Source: Comamonas testosteroni
Lineage (GTDB): Bacteria; Pseudomonadota; Gammaproteobacteria; Burkholderiales; Burkholderiaceae_C
DNA: 64,000 nt
Direction of reading: 5' to 3'
NCBI RefSeq assembly: GCF_030505195.1
Contig: NZ_CP129672.1
Location: forward strand, 992,001 to 1,056,000
Below are positions 43,892 to 53,796 of this stretch, piece after piece. The first letter of the stretch is position 1, and the number at the start of each line of letters is the position of its first letter. The position numbers and the translations under genes are program-made. The notes under the pieces are model-generated. The model ran no database searches, was not told where the DNA came from, and worked only from the letters and a program-made list of their open reading frames with translations.

Positions 43892-44404
43892 CTACCAGTT
43901 GGCCTTGGCATTGCGGCAGGCTGCCTGGCTGGACAGGGCGACAAAGCGCTCCACCCGCAGCGCCAGCATCTTGCGCCCCTGCCGGGCCAGCACCGGATCG
44001 GCCACGGGGCGCTCCACCACCCTGCCCTGCACCTCGGCCAGCATGGCGATGGTGGCACTGCTGCGCGTGTTCAGATAGGCCTGCTCCAGCAGCACGCTGT
44101 CGCCCTCGGGCAGCACGCCGATGATCTGACCGCTTTCACATTCCTGAAACCGGGCCGTCTCGCCGTCCAGGCTGTACAGGCCCTGCCAGCGCCCGCTGTC
44201 CTCACTGACCTTGATGCCGGCGGGTGCAAGGCCGGTCTGCTTGACCGCAGCCTGGGTCTGAACCTGCTTCTTGCCCGTCAGACCGGTCCAGGTCTTGTCC
44301 CATGTCTGGGAAACCTTGTCCGTCATGCCGGACAAGCTCGAACAGGCGGTCAAACCCGTCACCACAATGACACTGGCCGCCAGGCGCAACAGCTTGTTCT
44401 GCAT
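43892..44404 (-). CDS. Lipoprotein, 170 aa
   Basis: A signal peptide with lipobox (VVTGLTAC, Cys21) is followed by a Ser/Thr-rich linker and a compact domain with single Cys residues (ARFQECESG and SQAACRNAK). No family is recognised. The longer frame to 44758 is not used because the ATG at 44404 gives a canonical lipoprotein signal. It is divergent from the DUF3334 gene. Confidence 0.78.
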   Translation of the reverse strand: MQNKLLRLAASVIVVTGLTACSSLSGMTDKVSQTWDKTWTGLTGKKQVQTQAAVKQTGLAPAGIKVSEDSGRWQGLYSLDGETARFQECESGQIIGVLPEGDSVLLEQAYLNTRSSATIAMLAEVQGRVVERPVADPVLARQGRKMLALRVERFVALSSQAACRNAKANW

Positions 44405-44528
44405 GAATACCTCTGATTTTTCAAAAGCAGGCACGTTAACAGACAGCGGCAGCCTGCAATTGCTGCAGATATCTCTATGCAACAAAGTGTTGCATACATA
44501 ATCAGCCATCTCTTGAACCAATGCAGCC

Positions 44529-45227
44529 ATGAGCCAACCCAACGCCCCCATCGTCCACGGCACCGAAGATGTGCTGATTGCACTGTGCAACTCTGTCTCG
44601 CGCGTGCTGCAGGCGGCCACCCAGTGCCCGATCCAGTACTCGGGCATGGTGCAACGCATCACCAAGACCAGTCTCAAACCCGATATCGGCTGCTTTGTGC
44701 TGATCGATGGCGGCTTTTCTGCGCTCATCATCATCAACTTCTCGGCCGATGCGGCCATGGAGCTCTACCGCAGCTATCTGCTGTCCATGGGCATGGCCGA
44801 GAGCGATCTGGCCAGCTCCTACACCTCGGATGACGTGAGCAACGTCATGGGCGAGCTGATGAATCAGGTCGTTGGCGACTTCACCAGCAAGGTGCAGCGC
44901 GAGCTGCAGACCTATATCGCGCAAAGCCAGCCCAAGATGATCCGCCTGAACAAGCAAGTCAATCTGAGCGTGGATGCCAACCTCGATGCCCCCGAAGCCC
45001 GCCGCGTGACCTTCTACACGGGCAACAACAACATCTTCTATCTGGAGATGGCGGTGGATCACATGGAATTCATCAAGATCAAGGACTTCGAAGCCCAGGA
45101 AAAGCCCGACCCCGATCTGGTCATGGCCCAGACTCGTGAAGCCCAATCTGGTCAAGCGTCTGCCGCTATAAATACTGCTGCAGCGCCCAGCGATACCGAC
45201 GACCTGCTCAAGTCGCTGGGGCTGTAA
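44529..45227 (+). CDS. DUF3334/CheX-like protein
   Basis: The 232-residue cytoplasmic protein contains a CheC/CheX-type stretch (TSDDVSNVMGELMNQVVGDF) and resembles the DUF3334 family, a group near CheX phosphatases. The C-terminus is an acidic linker ending DDLLKSLGL, a short motif like those that dock onto other proteins. No chemotaxis genes are nearby. It is monocistronic. Confidence 0.65.
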   Translation: MSQPNAPIVHGTEDVLIALCNSVSRVLQAATQCPIQYSGMVQRITKTSLKPDIGCFVLIDGGFSALIIINFSADAAMELYRSYLLSMGMAESDLASSYTSDDVSNVMGELMNQVVGDFTSKVQRELQTYIAQSQPKMIRLNKQVNLSVDANLDAPEARRVTFYTGNNNIFYLEMAVDHMEFIKIKDFEAQEKPDPDLVMAQTREAQSGQASAAINTAAAPSDTDDLLKSLGL

Positions 45228-45247
45228 GCCGTCAATCCTTGCATGCC

Positions 45248-45274
45248 AAAGGCGATCTCAGAGGTCGCTTTTTT
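45248..45274 (+). terminator. Terminator of DUF3334 gene
   Basis: GCGATCTCAGAGGTCGC hairpin followed by six T. Confidence 0.65.
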
Positions 45275-45301
45275 ACACAATGGGTCTTCCGACAAGTGCG
45301 C

Positions 45302-47422
45302 CTACCGGCCTTTTTCTGCCTGCAGGCCCGGCCTTACAGCATCTGCCATTGCGAGAATGAAGGCGCGCAGCTTTTGCACATCCTGATCGCTGAGCTTGCC
45401 CGCAAAATCGGGCATGCCGCGTGAGGTGGCCGGGCCGTTGATGATGAAGCTGCCCAAATTGTCAATCATGGACGCAGGCAGATAGGTCAGGCTAGGCAGG
45501 GCTCCGCCCTTGCTGACGCCCGGGTAGCCGTGACAGGCAATGCAGTTGCTGTTGTAGAGTGCGCCACCCGCCGGCACCAGTTGCGGGTCGTACTTGAGTC
45601 CACCGATCAGGGCATTCATCTGGTAGGCCACACGTTCCGGCATGGGGGCCTTGCCTCCGAGCGCAAAGCTATAGACCGTGCCGGGGCTCCTGAAGTCGGC
45701 CACGCGGTCACCCAGGCCAAAAGCACCACCCCAGCCCACGGCAATCGAGACATATTGCCTGCCGTCCAGTTCATAGCTCACCGGTGCCGCAATCACGCCG
45801 CTGCCCATGGGGGCATCCCAGAGCTTTTTGCCGCTTCTGGCGTGATAGGCCACCAGCCGTGCATCGGCCGTTCCCTGAAAGACCAGATCACCGGCCGTCA
45901 CCAGCGTGCCGCCATTCCAGGGCGAGACATGCTTTTGATGCCAGACCTCTTTTTGCCGTACCGGGTCCCAGGCAATCAATCTGCCAAAGGGCAGGCTGCG
46001 GGGCTCCAGCATCACGCGTCCTGTGTTCCAGCCGTTATTACTCATGAACTGGCCCGGCGTATTGCTATTGAAGCCGGTCCAGTCCGGATCGTCGGCCATC
46101 GCCGTGGGAATATGCTGGGCCGGAATATAGGCCAGCCCCGTCTGGGGGCTATAGGCCATGGAATGCCAGTTGTGCGCTCCCAGCGTGCCGGGAATGATCT
46201 CGGCCTTGCCCGCGACGCGCACGCCTTCCTCCATGATGGGGCGGCCCCTGGCGTCATAGCACCTGGCCCAGTTCACGGGTACAAAGTTCCTCGCGGAGAT
46301 GAATTGGCCGTTCCGGCGATCGATCACAAAAAAGTAGCCATTCTTGGGCGCATGCAACAGCACCTTGCGCAGCTTGCCGTCAAGCCTGATGTCTGCCTGC
46401 ACGATGTCCTGGGAGGAAGTGAAGTCCCAGTTGTCGCCCGGTGTTTCCTGGTAATGCCATTGGTAGGCACCCGTGTCCGGATCCAGCGCCACGATTGAGC
46501 CCAGATAGAGGTTGTCTCCCCCGGCGGGACTTCGCTTGCGGTGCGCCCAGGGTGAGCCATTGCCCACGCCGATATACATCTGATTGAGTTCAGGATCGAA
46601 CACCAGCGAGTTCCAGACCGTTCCGCCACCACCGCTCTCCCAATACCTGCCTGCCGGGTCCCAAGTTTTGGCCGCCTCCTCCAGAGCCTTGCTCTCATAA
46701 GCCTGGGCTGGATCGCCTGGCACGGTATAAAAGCGCCAAACCTGCTTGCCGGTCTCCGCGTCATAGGCCGTCACATAACCGCGAGCACCATATTCGGCGC
46801 CGCCATTGCCGATGTAGACCTTGCCCTTGAACACGCGCGGAGCACCCGTGATGGTGTATGAGAAATTCTTGTTGTCTATGGTGTCCGTGGACCAGACCTG
46901 ATGGCCCGTGGCAGCGTCAAGCGCAATCAGCCGCCCGTCGAAGGCACCCACAAACACTTTGCCCTTGTAGACGGCCACCCCGCGGTTGACCACATCGCAG
47001 CAGCCCTTGTAGGCCATCTCGCGGGGCACCTGTGGGTCGTAGGTCCACAGCGCCTTGCCCGTGCGTGCATCCACCGCATGCACCACGCTCCAGGGAGCGG
47101 AGACATACATCACGCCATTCACCACGACGGGTGTGGCTTCCACGCCACGCGACGAATCGAGCTTGTACGACCAGGCCAGGCCCAACTGGTCCACATTGCC
47201 ACTGTGGATCTGCTTGAGCGGGCTGAAGCGATTTTCCTGATAGTTCAGCCCATGAATTGGCCAGTCCTTGCCAGTCCTGGCATTGGCTTCAATATGAGCG
47301 TCATCCACCTGCTCCGCAGCCAGCGCCAGTATGGACAGCCAGCCCAGCAATCCTGCAACGGCCAGGGTCACCAAACGCCGGTTTTGCCTGTGCTGGGATC
47401 GAATGCACGCAGGGCTTTGCAT
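45302..47422 (-). CDS. PQQ-dependent quinohaemoprotein alcohol dehydrogenase
   Basis: The 706-residue periplasmic enzyme oxidises alcohols (ethanol and others) to aldehydes, with PQQ and one haem c. After a signal peptide (LAVAGLLGWLSILALA) comes an eight-bladed propeller with the adjacent-Cys ring near PQQ (KGCCDVVNRG), the catalytic-region GDNWDFTSSQ and repeated tryptophan-docking motifs. The C-terminal cytochrome domain has NCIACHGYP and the axial Met in SRGMPDF. Length and layout match the type I quinohaemoprotein ethanol dehydrogenase of C. testosteroni. The ATG at 47422 follows AGGAG. No pqq genes are in the window. Confidence 0.93.
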   Translation of the reverse strand: MQSPACIRSQHRQNRRLVTLAVAGLLGWLSILALAAEQVDDAHIEANARTGKDWPIHGLNYQENRFSPLKQIHSGNVDQLGLAWSYKLDSSRGVEATPVVVNGVMYVSAPWSVVHAVDARTGKALWTYDPQVPREMAYKGCCDVVNRGVAVYKGKVFVGAFDGRLIALDAATGHQVWSTDTIDNKNFSYTITGAPRVFKGKVYIGNGGAEYGARGYVTAYDAETGKQVWRFYTVPGDPAQAYESKALEEAAKTWDPAGRYWESGGGGTVWNSLVFDPELNQMYIGVGNGSPWAHRKRSPAGGDNLYLGSIVALDPDTGAYQWHYQETPGDNWDFTSSQDIVQADIRLDGKLRKVLLHAPKNGYFFVIDRRNGQFISARNFVPVNWARCYDARGRPIMEEGVRVAGKAEIIPGTLGAHNWHSMAYSPQTGLAYIPAQHIPTAMADDPDWTGFNSNTPGQFMSNNGWNTGRVMLEPRSLPFGRLIAWDPVRQKEVWHQKHVSPWNGGTLVTAGDLVFQGTADARLVAYHARSGKKLWDAPMGSGVIAAPVSYELDGRQYVSIAVGWGGAFGLGDRVADFRSPGTVYSFALGGKAPMPERVAYQMNALIGGLKYDPQLVPAGGALYNSNCIACHGYPGVSKGGALPSLTYLPASMIDNLGSFIINGPATSRGMPDFAGKLSDQDVQKLRAFILAMADAVRPGLQAEKGR

Positions 47423-47655
47423 AGAGTCTGTCTCCTGTGGTGAGTTGTCGTTTTGCCGTATCTCTCCCGCCAACAATCAGGAAATTGTTGAGCAAGCAGA
47501 AGCTGTTCACATCACAGGCAAATCCGCACTCCATCTGGACGATGCACTGCACATTCGACAAGGTGCCATCTCTGACGACAGTCAGGCCACCGCATCCTTG
47601 TCTAAAACCCTGTTAACAAGATAAATAGTGTTTGCGCAATAATTTGAATGCCAAC

Positions 47656-47665
47656 CATTTAAATG
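47656..47665 (+). promoter_or_regulatory. Palindrome CATTTAAATG before marR
   Basis: A perfect 10-bp dyad nine bases before the marR start, in the region divergent to the alcohol dehydrogenase. It may be the MarR operator. Nothing else is recognised in 47423-47673. Confidence 0.3.
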
Positions 47666-47673
47666 CACTCGGA

Positions 47674-48156
47674 ATGTCCAACACCGCCTCACTGCCCAGC
47701 CGTCAGCGTCAGCTCATGTTCGTCATGGCGCAGGTCAACAAGCAATGGCGCCGCACGCTGGACAAGGTCCTGGCACCCTCGGGTCTGACGCAGGCGCTGT
47801 GGCTGCCCCTGGTCCACCTGGAGCGCAGTGCGGGTGCCATGCGGCAAAAGGACCTTGCTCTGGCGCTGGCGCTGGACAGCTCTTCCATCGTGCGCCTGAT
47901 TGACGGCCTTCAGGCCCAAGGCTGGGTGGAACGCATCGATGATGCAGATCGGCGCGTCAAGCGCATACAGCTCACGGCGGCCGGGCTACTTCAGGTCGAG
48001 ACCGTCAAGACAATCGTGGCGGATGTCCGCAGCGAAGTCATGCAGGAGCTTCCCCCCGATCTGCTGGATGCCACACTGGATGCACTGGAAGCCATGCTGG
48101 AAAAGATGGCTGCTCTGGAAGCGAGCGCCAGCGCGGGCTCCCAGCCCGAGAGCTGA
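47674..48156 (+). CDS. MarR-family transcriptional regulator
   Basis: The 160-residue winged-helix protein has the MarR core: KDLALALALDSSSIVRLIDG as recognition region and GWVERIDDADRRVKRIQLT as the wing. The start is taken as ATG 47674; a TTG at 47632 would add 14 residues. It lies 51 bp upstream of a drug-efflux gene on the same strand and divergent from the alcohol dehydrogenase. Repression of the efflux gene is the simplest inference. Confidence 0.88.
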   Translation: MSNTASLPSRQRQLMFVMAQVNKQWRRTLDKVLAPSGLTQALWLPLVHLERSAGAMRQKDLALALALDSSSIVRLIDGLQAQGWVERIDDADRRVKRIQLTAAGLLQVETVKTIVADVRSEVMQELPPDLLDATLDALEAMLEKMAALEASASAGSQPES

Positions 48157-48207
48157 ACTAGCGCCACACGCAACAGAACCCACACCGCTAGTTTCGGATT
48201 TCACTGT

Positions 48208-49404
48208 ATGCATAGTCCTGTCACCCCTGTCCGCAAAGCGCCGCTCTGGCTGCTGGTCATGGTCACCATTGCTGGCACCATGGCCATGCATATGTTCATC
48301 CCGGCTCTGCCCGATGCAGCTCGCCACTTCGGCGCCAGCAGCGGACAGATGCAGCAAACCATTACCGTCTACATCCTCGGCCTGGCACTGGGCCAGCTGA
48401 TCTACGGCCCCATGTCGGATGCACTGGGCCGCCGGCCCCTGTTGCTTGTCGGCTTGTGTCTCTACACCGTCGCCAGCCTTGCGGCCTTTCTGGCCCCCAG
48501 CGCAAATATGCTGATTGGCGCGCGCCTGATTCAGGCTCTGGGCGGCTGCGCCGGCCTGGCACTGGGCCGCGCCATTGCCCGCGACACTGCGACACCCGAA
48601 ACCGCCGTAGGCAGCCTGGCCTTGCTCAATCTCATGATGATGATTGGCCCGGGCATCGCCCCCTCCATAGGCTCAGGTCTGGATGCACTGTTCGGCTGGC
48701 GCATCATTTTTGCGGTGCTGGCGCTCATGGGGGCTTTAACGGCCATCGGAGTCTGGCGCCTGCTTCCTGAGACCGGTCACCCCACCGGCAAGCTGAACTG
48801 GCGCACCGTGCGCAATGACTATCGAACCTTGCTGGGTTCACCCCAGTTTCTGGGCTTCGCCATAGGCGGCGGTAGCGCCACCACATCCATGTACGCCTTT
48901 ATTGCTGCAGCGCCGTTCATCTTCATCGAGCAGTTGCACACCAGCAAAGCGCAGCTTGGCATCTACCTGGGGGTGCTGATGGCCGGCATGGCAGCAGGCA
49001 ATGCGCTGGCACGCCAGCTCATCAAACGCTGGCCGCTGGAGCGGCTGATACTGGGCGGTAATATGCTGAGCCTGGGCTGCGCGGCAGCACTGGTAGTCCT
49101 GACACTGCTGCAGCTGATCAACGTACCCGCCGTAGTGACATTGATGCTGCTGTTTACCTTGGGCTCAGGCATGACCAGCCCCGCCGCACTCTCCAAGGCT
49201 CTGGGCGTACACAGCGATTTGACGGGGTCGGCCGCCGGAGTCTACGGCTTCTCCCAGATGGCCGTGGGCGGCCTGTGCACCTTTGGCGCCAGCCTGGGCG
49301 GCAGCCCGGCGCTATCGGCTTTTACAGTGCTGCTGATTGCCTGCATCGTGGGTCAGTTGGGCTTTCGCAGCGCGCTCAAGATGAAACCGGCCTCTAGCGC
49401 CTGA
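48208..49404 (+). CDS. Bcr/CflA-family multidrug MFS transporter
   Basis: The 398-residue protein has twelve predicted helices and the Bcr/CflA signatures: the DHA1 motif in the second-third helix loop (GPMSDALGRRPLLLVGL) and IGARLIQALGGCAGLALGRA. It exports drugs by proton antiport across the inner membrane. It follows a MarR regulator, a common pairing. Confidence 0.9.
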   Translation: MHSPVTPVRKAPLWLLVMVTIAGTMAMHMFIPALPDAARHFGASSGQMQQTITVYILGLALGQLIYGPMSDALGRRPLLLVGLCLYTVASLAAFLAPSANMLIGARLIQALGGCAGLALGRAIARDTATPETAVGSLALLNLMMMIGPGIAPSIGSGLDALFGWRIIFAVLALMGALTAIGVWRLLPETGHPTGKLNWRTVRNDYRTLLGSPQFLGFAIGGGSATTSMYAFIAAAPFIFIEQLHTSKAQLGIYLGVLMAGMAAGNALARQLIKRWPLERLILGGNMLSLGCAAALVVLTLLQLINVPAVVTLMLLFTLGSGMTSPAALSKALGVHSDLTGSAAGVYGFSQMAVGGLCTFGASLGGSPALSAFTVLLIACIVGQLGFRSALKMKPASSA

Positions 49405-49457
49405 TGGAAAATCGTAAACAGCTATATATTCAGTAGCAAACAGATTCTAGGAGCACC

Positions 49458-50036
49458 ATGTCATCCATCGCCCAAAGCTGGCAGCGCATCGGCGCCTGGT
49501 ATGCCCAGAACACACCCAAAGACACTCTGGTCTTGGCCGATGGCGCCAGCGAGGCAGAAATGGCCGAGCTGGAAGCCGCCCTGGGTCAGCGCCTGCCGGA
49601 CGATGTGCGTGAGTCACTGGCCCTGCACAACGGCGCGGCCAATGAGGCCTATCTGCTGTACTTTGGCGAGCTGCTGTCCACACAGCGCATGCAGGAGGTC
49701 TGGCAGATGTATGCGGACATGCAAAAGAGCGAAGGGTGGGGGCTTGGCCCGGACTACCACCCTGACTATCTGCAAGGCCCCCTGCGCCCCGTGTACTGGG
49801 ATGCACTGCGTATTCCCCTGACCGACAACTGCGGCGATGGTGCCATGCTGGACCTTGCGCCAGCGGCTGGTGGCCATGCGGGCCAGATCATCGAGTTTGA
49901 TCACGAGGCAGGCCCCAAGGGCTTGTTTGCACCCAGCTTCTCGGCCTGGCTGGAGCTACTGGCCGACGAGCTGGAGCAAGGCAAGCATGTCTATATCGAA
50001 GACGCAGGCTGCGTGGCACCGCCGGGCACCTGGTGA
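49458..50036 (+). CDS. SMI1/KNR4 family protein
   Basis: The 192-residue cytoplasmic protein shows the SMI1/KNR4 pattern: ASEAEMAELEAALGQRLPDD, then VRESLALHNGA, and IPLTDNCGDGAMLDLAPAAG with the C-terminal FSAWLELLADELE. In bacteria the family is known mostly as immunity proteins for polymorphic toxins, and some are housekeeping. No toxin gene lies nearby. Its last 46 bases overlap the 3' end of the convergent sulP gene. Confidence 0.85.
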   Translation: MSSIAQSWQRIGAWYAQNTPKDTLVLADGASEAEMAELEAALGQRLPDDVRESLALHNGAANEAYLLYFGELLSTQRMQEVWQMYADMQKSEGWGLGPDYHPDYLQGPLRPVYWDALRIPLTDNCGDGAMLDLAPAAGGHAGQIIEFDHEAGPKGLFAPSFSAWLELLADELEQGKHVYIEDAGCVAPPGTW

Positions 50037-51658
50037 AAATCGGCGGTCAAGGCCTGCACGGCATCGTCCACACTCCAGGCTGAATAGCAGTCGGGGTTGA
50101 GCCCCGGCATCTGCACGCGCTGCAGCAGCTCGCGCAGACTGTCCTTGACGCGGGCCAGCCGCAGCAGCACCCCGGCTTGCTGCAGCTGACGCGCCAGCTC
50201 GCCCAGTGCCTCAATGCCGGTGCTGTCCAGATCAGGGCTTTCTTCCAGACTCAGCACCACGGCATGCACATCTGCAGCTTGCGCCACGCGCGCGCGGATA
50301 TCGCTCATCACGGCCTCGGCATTGCCAAAGAACAGGCTTTCCTCGGGCCGCAAAATCAGCAGACCCGGCACAGGTTGCGCTTCTGGGTGGCGCTGGCGGT
50401 CCACAAAATCATGGCTGCCCACCAGCCGCCCCAGCTCGCTGACATGGGACTGGGCCATGCGCTTGAGCAGCATCACAATGCTGACCACCATAGCCAGCAG
50501 CAGGCCATCAAGCACACCCAGCACAATCACGGCAGCAAAAGCTGTGAGCGCCACGGCGCGATCACGCTGCCAGATGAAATAAGGCTGCAGCGTGCGCCAG
50601 TTGAGCGAATGCGCCACCGCATGAATGACGATGGCGGCCAGCAAGGGCTCAGGGATTCGCTCCATCCAGGGCAGCACCTGCCACACCAGCACGGCCACCA
50701 CGGCGCAGGCAATCAGGCCTGCGGCCTTGGTCTGCGCGCCAGCCACCTCATTGGCCGAGCTGGCCGAAAACCCCGCACCCACAGGCAGGCCCTGAAACAA
50801 GGCCGAGGCCATATTGGCGCCGCCCAGCGCCAGCAGATCGCGGTTACTGTTCACCCCATCGCCATGGCGCAGCGCCAGCGAGCGGATGGAGCTGTATGAC
50901 TCGGCATACAGAATCAAGGCCAGCGCCACAGCCAGCTGCCCCACGCGCAGCCAGTCGGCCCAGTCCAGCTCAGGCAGGGCCAGATGCGCAGCACCCAGTT
51001 GCAGCGAACCCACAGGCGCTATGCCCCAGCTCCTGCAAAAGCCCAGTGCATCGAGCGCAATGCCCGCTGCAATCACCAACAAAGCACCGGGCACGGCCTT
51101 CCACCGCGCCAGAAGCCGCAGCGCCAGCAAGGCCACAAGCAGCATAGTCAGGCCATACCAGTTCCAGTGCGGAAGCAGCACGATCAAGTCCCTGCTGAAA
51201 TGCAGAAAGTCGCTGTGCGCGGGATGCACGCCCACAGCCAATGGCAGTTGCTTGACCACAATGGTCAGCGCCAGACCAATGGCAAAGCCGCGCAGCACGG
51301 GCTTGGCAATGAATTGCGAGATGCCGCCCAGCCGCAGCAGGCCCGCCAGCACAAACATCACACCAGCAACCAGCACCATAGCCACACCCATGAGCGCGCG
51401 ATGATCGGCCGAGACATGCAGCACCGAGCCCGTGGCAGCCAGCAGCACAGCCGCTGAGGATGAGGTCGACGACACAATCGCAAAGCGGCTGGTACCGAGC
51501 AGCCCATAGACCAGCAAGCCCGCAAACAGCGCAATCACCCCGGCCTGGGGCGGCGCACCGGCAATGCCAGAATAGGCCACGGCCTCGGGCAGCAGCAGCC
51601 CCGCGATAGACAGGCCCGCAATCCAGTCCGCGCCGGCAAGCATCCAGCGCGCAGTCAT
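49991..51658 (-). CDS. SulP-family anion transporter with STAS domain
   Basis: The 555-residue protein has an N-terminal membrane domain of about 11-14 helices with SulP signatures (LSIAGLLLPEAVAYSGIAGA and FSASSANEVAGAQTKAAGL) and a C-terminal STAS domain (VHAVVLSLEESPDLDSTGIE). SulP proteins import sulfate, bicarbonate or dicarboxylates. Its start overlaps the stop of the ParB-like gene by four bases, so the two are translated together, and its 3' end overlaps the SMI1 gene. Confidence 0.9.
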   Translation of the reverse strand: MTARWMLAGADWIAGLSIAGLLLPEAVAYSGIAGAPPQAGVIALFAGLLVYGLLGTSRFAIVSSTSSSAAVLLAATGSVLHVSADHRALMGVAMVLVAGVMFVLAGLLRLGGISQFIAKPVLRGFAIGLALTIVVKQLPLAVGVHPAHSDFLHFSRDLIVLLPHWNWYGLTMLLVALLALRLLARWKAVPGALLVIAAGIALDALGFCRSWGIAPVGSLQLGAAHLALPELDWADWLRVGQLAVALALILYAESYSSIRSLALRHGDGVNSNRDLLALGGANMASALFQGLPVGAGFSASSANEVAGAQTKAAGLIACAVVAVLVWQVLPWMERIPEPLLAAIVIHAVAHSLNWRTLQPYFIWQRDRAVALTAFAAVIVLGVLDGLLLAMVVSIVMLLKRMAQSHVSELGRLVGSHDFVDRQRHPEAQPVPGLLILRPEESLFFGNAEAVMSDIRARVAQAADVHAVVLSLEESPDLDSTGIEALGELARQLQQAGVLLRLARVKDSLRELLQRVQMPGLNPDCYSAWSVDDAVQALTADFHQVPGGATQPASSI

Positions 51659-52299
51659 AAAGGCTTGTGCAGATTGCTGGTCACACCTGACCAGCCGGGC
51701 AAAAACTGCGCCTTGGGGTTGCGCGCTAGTGCCACAGCCTCGGTCACCAGCGATTCAGGCAGGCCTTGCCCGCCGCTGCTGCGCAGATCGCTTTTGCGAA
51801 ACAGCGGGCGAAAGAAATCGGCCAAGAGAAATTCGGTATAGGGTGCAGCCTCTTTGGCATAACCACCGGCCTTGCGCACCTCTCCGGCCAGGCTGCGATA
51901 GGGGTCGTCCTTGAGTCGCTCAAGCTGCTTGGGAATGGCCGAGAACTCACAGCGCTCGCCCTTGTCGTTGTACGGATGGGCCCACTGGTGAAACTCCATG
52001 AGCCGCCAGAACATACCCATCTCCATGGCGCTGAAGTCCGCCAGTTGCATAACCCAGACCGATGTCACCTGCTCCTGCCACAACGCTTGCCCCAGATGGT
52101 GGTGGTCGACGATGTAGTGCAGCCCCTTGGGGCCTTTGACCGCCGGAAACCAGTGGCTGAGCAGCAGCTTGCCCCGCGCCTTGGGTTTGAGCCTGGCCCA
52201 CTCGGCGCGCTTGAGCGCCACCTCCGCCGCGCCCACCGTCATCTGCGTAGGGCGCAGATCGGAAAGGGATACCTGCTCCAGGTGCTGCTGCGCGCTCAT
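51655..52299 (-). CDS. ParB-like nuclease-fold protein (PF08857 type)
   Basis: The 214-residue protein resembles the stand-alone ParB-like family (ParBc_2): LSDLRPTQMTVGAAEV at the N-terminus, then YIVDHHHLGQALWQEQ, the conserved DHHH signature, and a C-terminal domain with FLLADFFRPLF. It is not a chromosome partition ParB. Its function is not established. The ATG at 52299 follows AAGGGAG. It overlaps sulP by ATGA. Confidence 0.82.
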   Translation of the reverse strand: MSAQQHLEQVSLSDLRPTQMTVGAAEVALKRAEWARLKPKARGKLLLSHWFPAVKGPKGLHYIVDHHHLGQALWQEQVTSVWVMQLADFSAMEMGMFWRLMEFHQWAHPYNDKGERCEFSAIPKQLERLKDDPYRSLAGEVRKAGGYAKEAAPYTEFLLADFFRPLFRKSDLRSSGGQGLPESLVTEAVALARNPKAQFLPGWSGVTSNLHKPL

Positions 52300-52350
52300 G
52301 CCGACTCCCTTGATTGAGATCAGCCATTGTGGGCAGACGCAAGGCAAAAG

Positions 52351-52378
52351 AAAAGAGCCCGACTTGCGGGCTCTTTTT
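52351..52378 (-). terminator. Terminator of fumC
   Basis: Stem AAAAGAGCCCG/CGGGCTCTTTTT with loop ACTTG. Confidence 0.78.
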
Positions 52379-52404
52379 CAAAAACAGTCAGCGCTCACCA
52401 ATCT

Positions 52405-53796
52405 TCAGAGATTACCCACCATATTTGCAGGCACCACCCACTGGTCAAACTGCTCGCCCGTCACATGTCCGCTGGCAATGGCGGCTTCGCGCAGGCTCGT
52501 ACCCTCTTTGTGCGCCTTCTTGGCGATATAGGCAGCCTTGTCGTAGCCGATATGGGTGTTGAGCGCCGTCACCAACATCAGCGAACGGCCCACCAGCTCT
52601 TCGATGCGCGCGCGGTTAGGCTCTATGCCCACGGCACAGTGATCATTGAAACTGAGCATGCCATCGGCCAGCAGACGCACGCTTTGCAAAAAGTTGTGCG
52701 CCACCATTGGGCGAAACACGTTGAGCTCGAAATTGCCCGAGGCTCCGCCGAAATTGATGGCCACATCGTTGCCGAACACCTGGGCACAAAGCATGGTCAC
52801 GGCTTCGGACTGCGTGGGGTTGACCTTGCCCGGCATGATGGACGAACCCGGCTCGTTCTCCGGGATCGAGATTTCGCCCAGGCCGCTGCGCGGCCCGGAT
52901 GCCAGCCAGCGCACGTCGTTGGCGATTTTCATCAGGCTTGCGGCCAGCGTCTTGAGAGCACCATGCGCATAAACCAAGCCGTCGCAGCTCGCCAGAGACT
53001 CGAACTTATTGGGCGAGGTGACAAACGGGGAGCCCGTCAGTCTGGCCAGTTCCGCCGCCACGCCTTCGGCGTAGCCCTTGGGGGCATTCAGCCCCGTACC
53101 CACGGCCGTTCCTCCCAGAGCCAGCTCATACAGATGCGGCAATGCGGCCCGCACATGGGCTTCGCCATGGGCCAGCTGGGCCACCCAGCCGGATATTTCC
53201 TGACCCAGCGTCAGCGGCGTGGCGTCCTGCAAATGCGTGCGACCGATCTTGACGATATCGGCAAAGGCTTCGCTCTTGGCCAGCAGCGTGAGTCGCAGCT
53301 TGGCGATGGCAGGCAGCAGCTTGTGCTCAATGGCCGTCACCGCCGCCACATGCATGGCCGTGGGATAGACATCGTTGCTGGACTGGCTCTTGTTCACATC
53401 GTCATTCGGGTGCACCAGACGGGCTTCACCGCGCTCGCCGCCCATCAGCTCGCTGGCCCGGTTGGCCAGCACCTCGTTGACGTTCATATTGGTCTGCGTG
53501 CCGGAGCCGGTCTGCCAGACCACCAGGGGGAACTCATCGGGGTGCTTGCCCGCTAGCACCTCATCGGCGGCCGAATTGATGGCTCTGGATTTTCTTTCGT
53601 CCAGCAGACCCAGCGCCTGGTTGACGCTGGCGGAGGCCTTTTTGACCTGCGCCAGCGCAGCAATGATTTCACGCGGTTGCTGCTCGCCGCTGATGTCAAA
53701 ATTCTGCAGCGAGCGCTGCGTCTGCGCGCCCCAAAGCTTGTTGGCGGGTACATCGATCAGGCCAAAAGTATCTTTTTCCTGGCGGGTGACTGTCAT
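52405..53796 (-). CDS. fumC: Fumarate hydratase class II
   Basis: The 463-residue iron-independent fumarase interconverts fumarate and malate in the TCA cycle. The superfamily signature is [20 protein letters not shown], with [14 protein letters not shown] and [16 protein letters not shown] also present. The ATG at 53796 follows AAGGAG; the longer frame to 53910 is rejected. It is monocistronic and divergent from the GGDEF-EAL gene. Confidence 0.96.
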   Translation of the reverse strand: MTVTRQEKDTFGLIDVPANKLWGAQTQRSLQNFDISGEQQPREIIAALAQVKKASASVNQALGLLDERKSRAINSAADEVLAGKHPDEFPLVVWQTGSGTQTNMNVNEVLANRASELMGGERGEARLVHPNDDVNKSQSSNDVYPTAMHVAAVTAIEHKLLPAIAKLRLTLLAKSEAFADIVKIGRTHLQDATPLTLGQEISGWVAQLAHGEAHVRAALPHLYELALGGTAVGTGLNAPKGYAEGVAAELARLTGSPFVTSPNKFESLASCDGLVYAHGALKTLAASLMKIANDVRWLASGPRSGLGEISIPENEPGSSIMPGKVNPTQSEAVTMLCAQVFGNDVAINFGGASGNFELNVFRPMVAHNFLQSVRLLADGMLSFNDHCAVGIEPNRARIEELVGRSLMLVTALNTHIGYDKAAYIAKKAHKEGTSLREAAIASGHVTGEQFDQWVVPANMVGNL

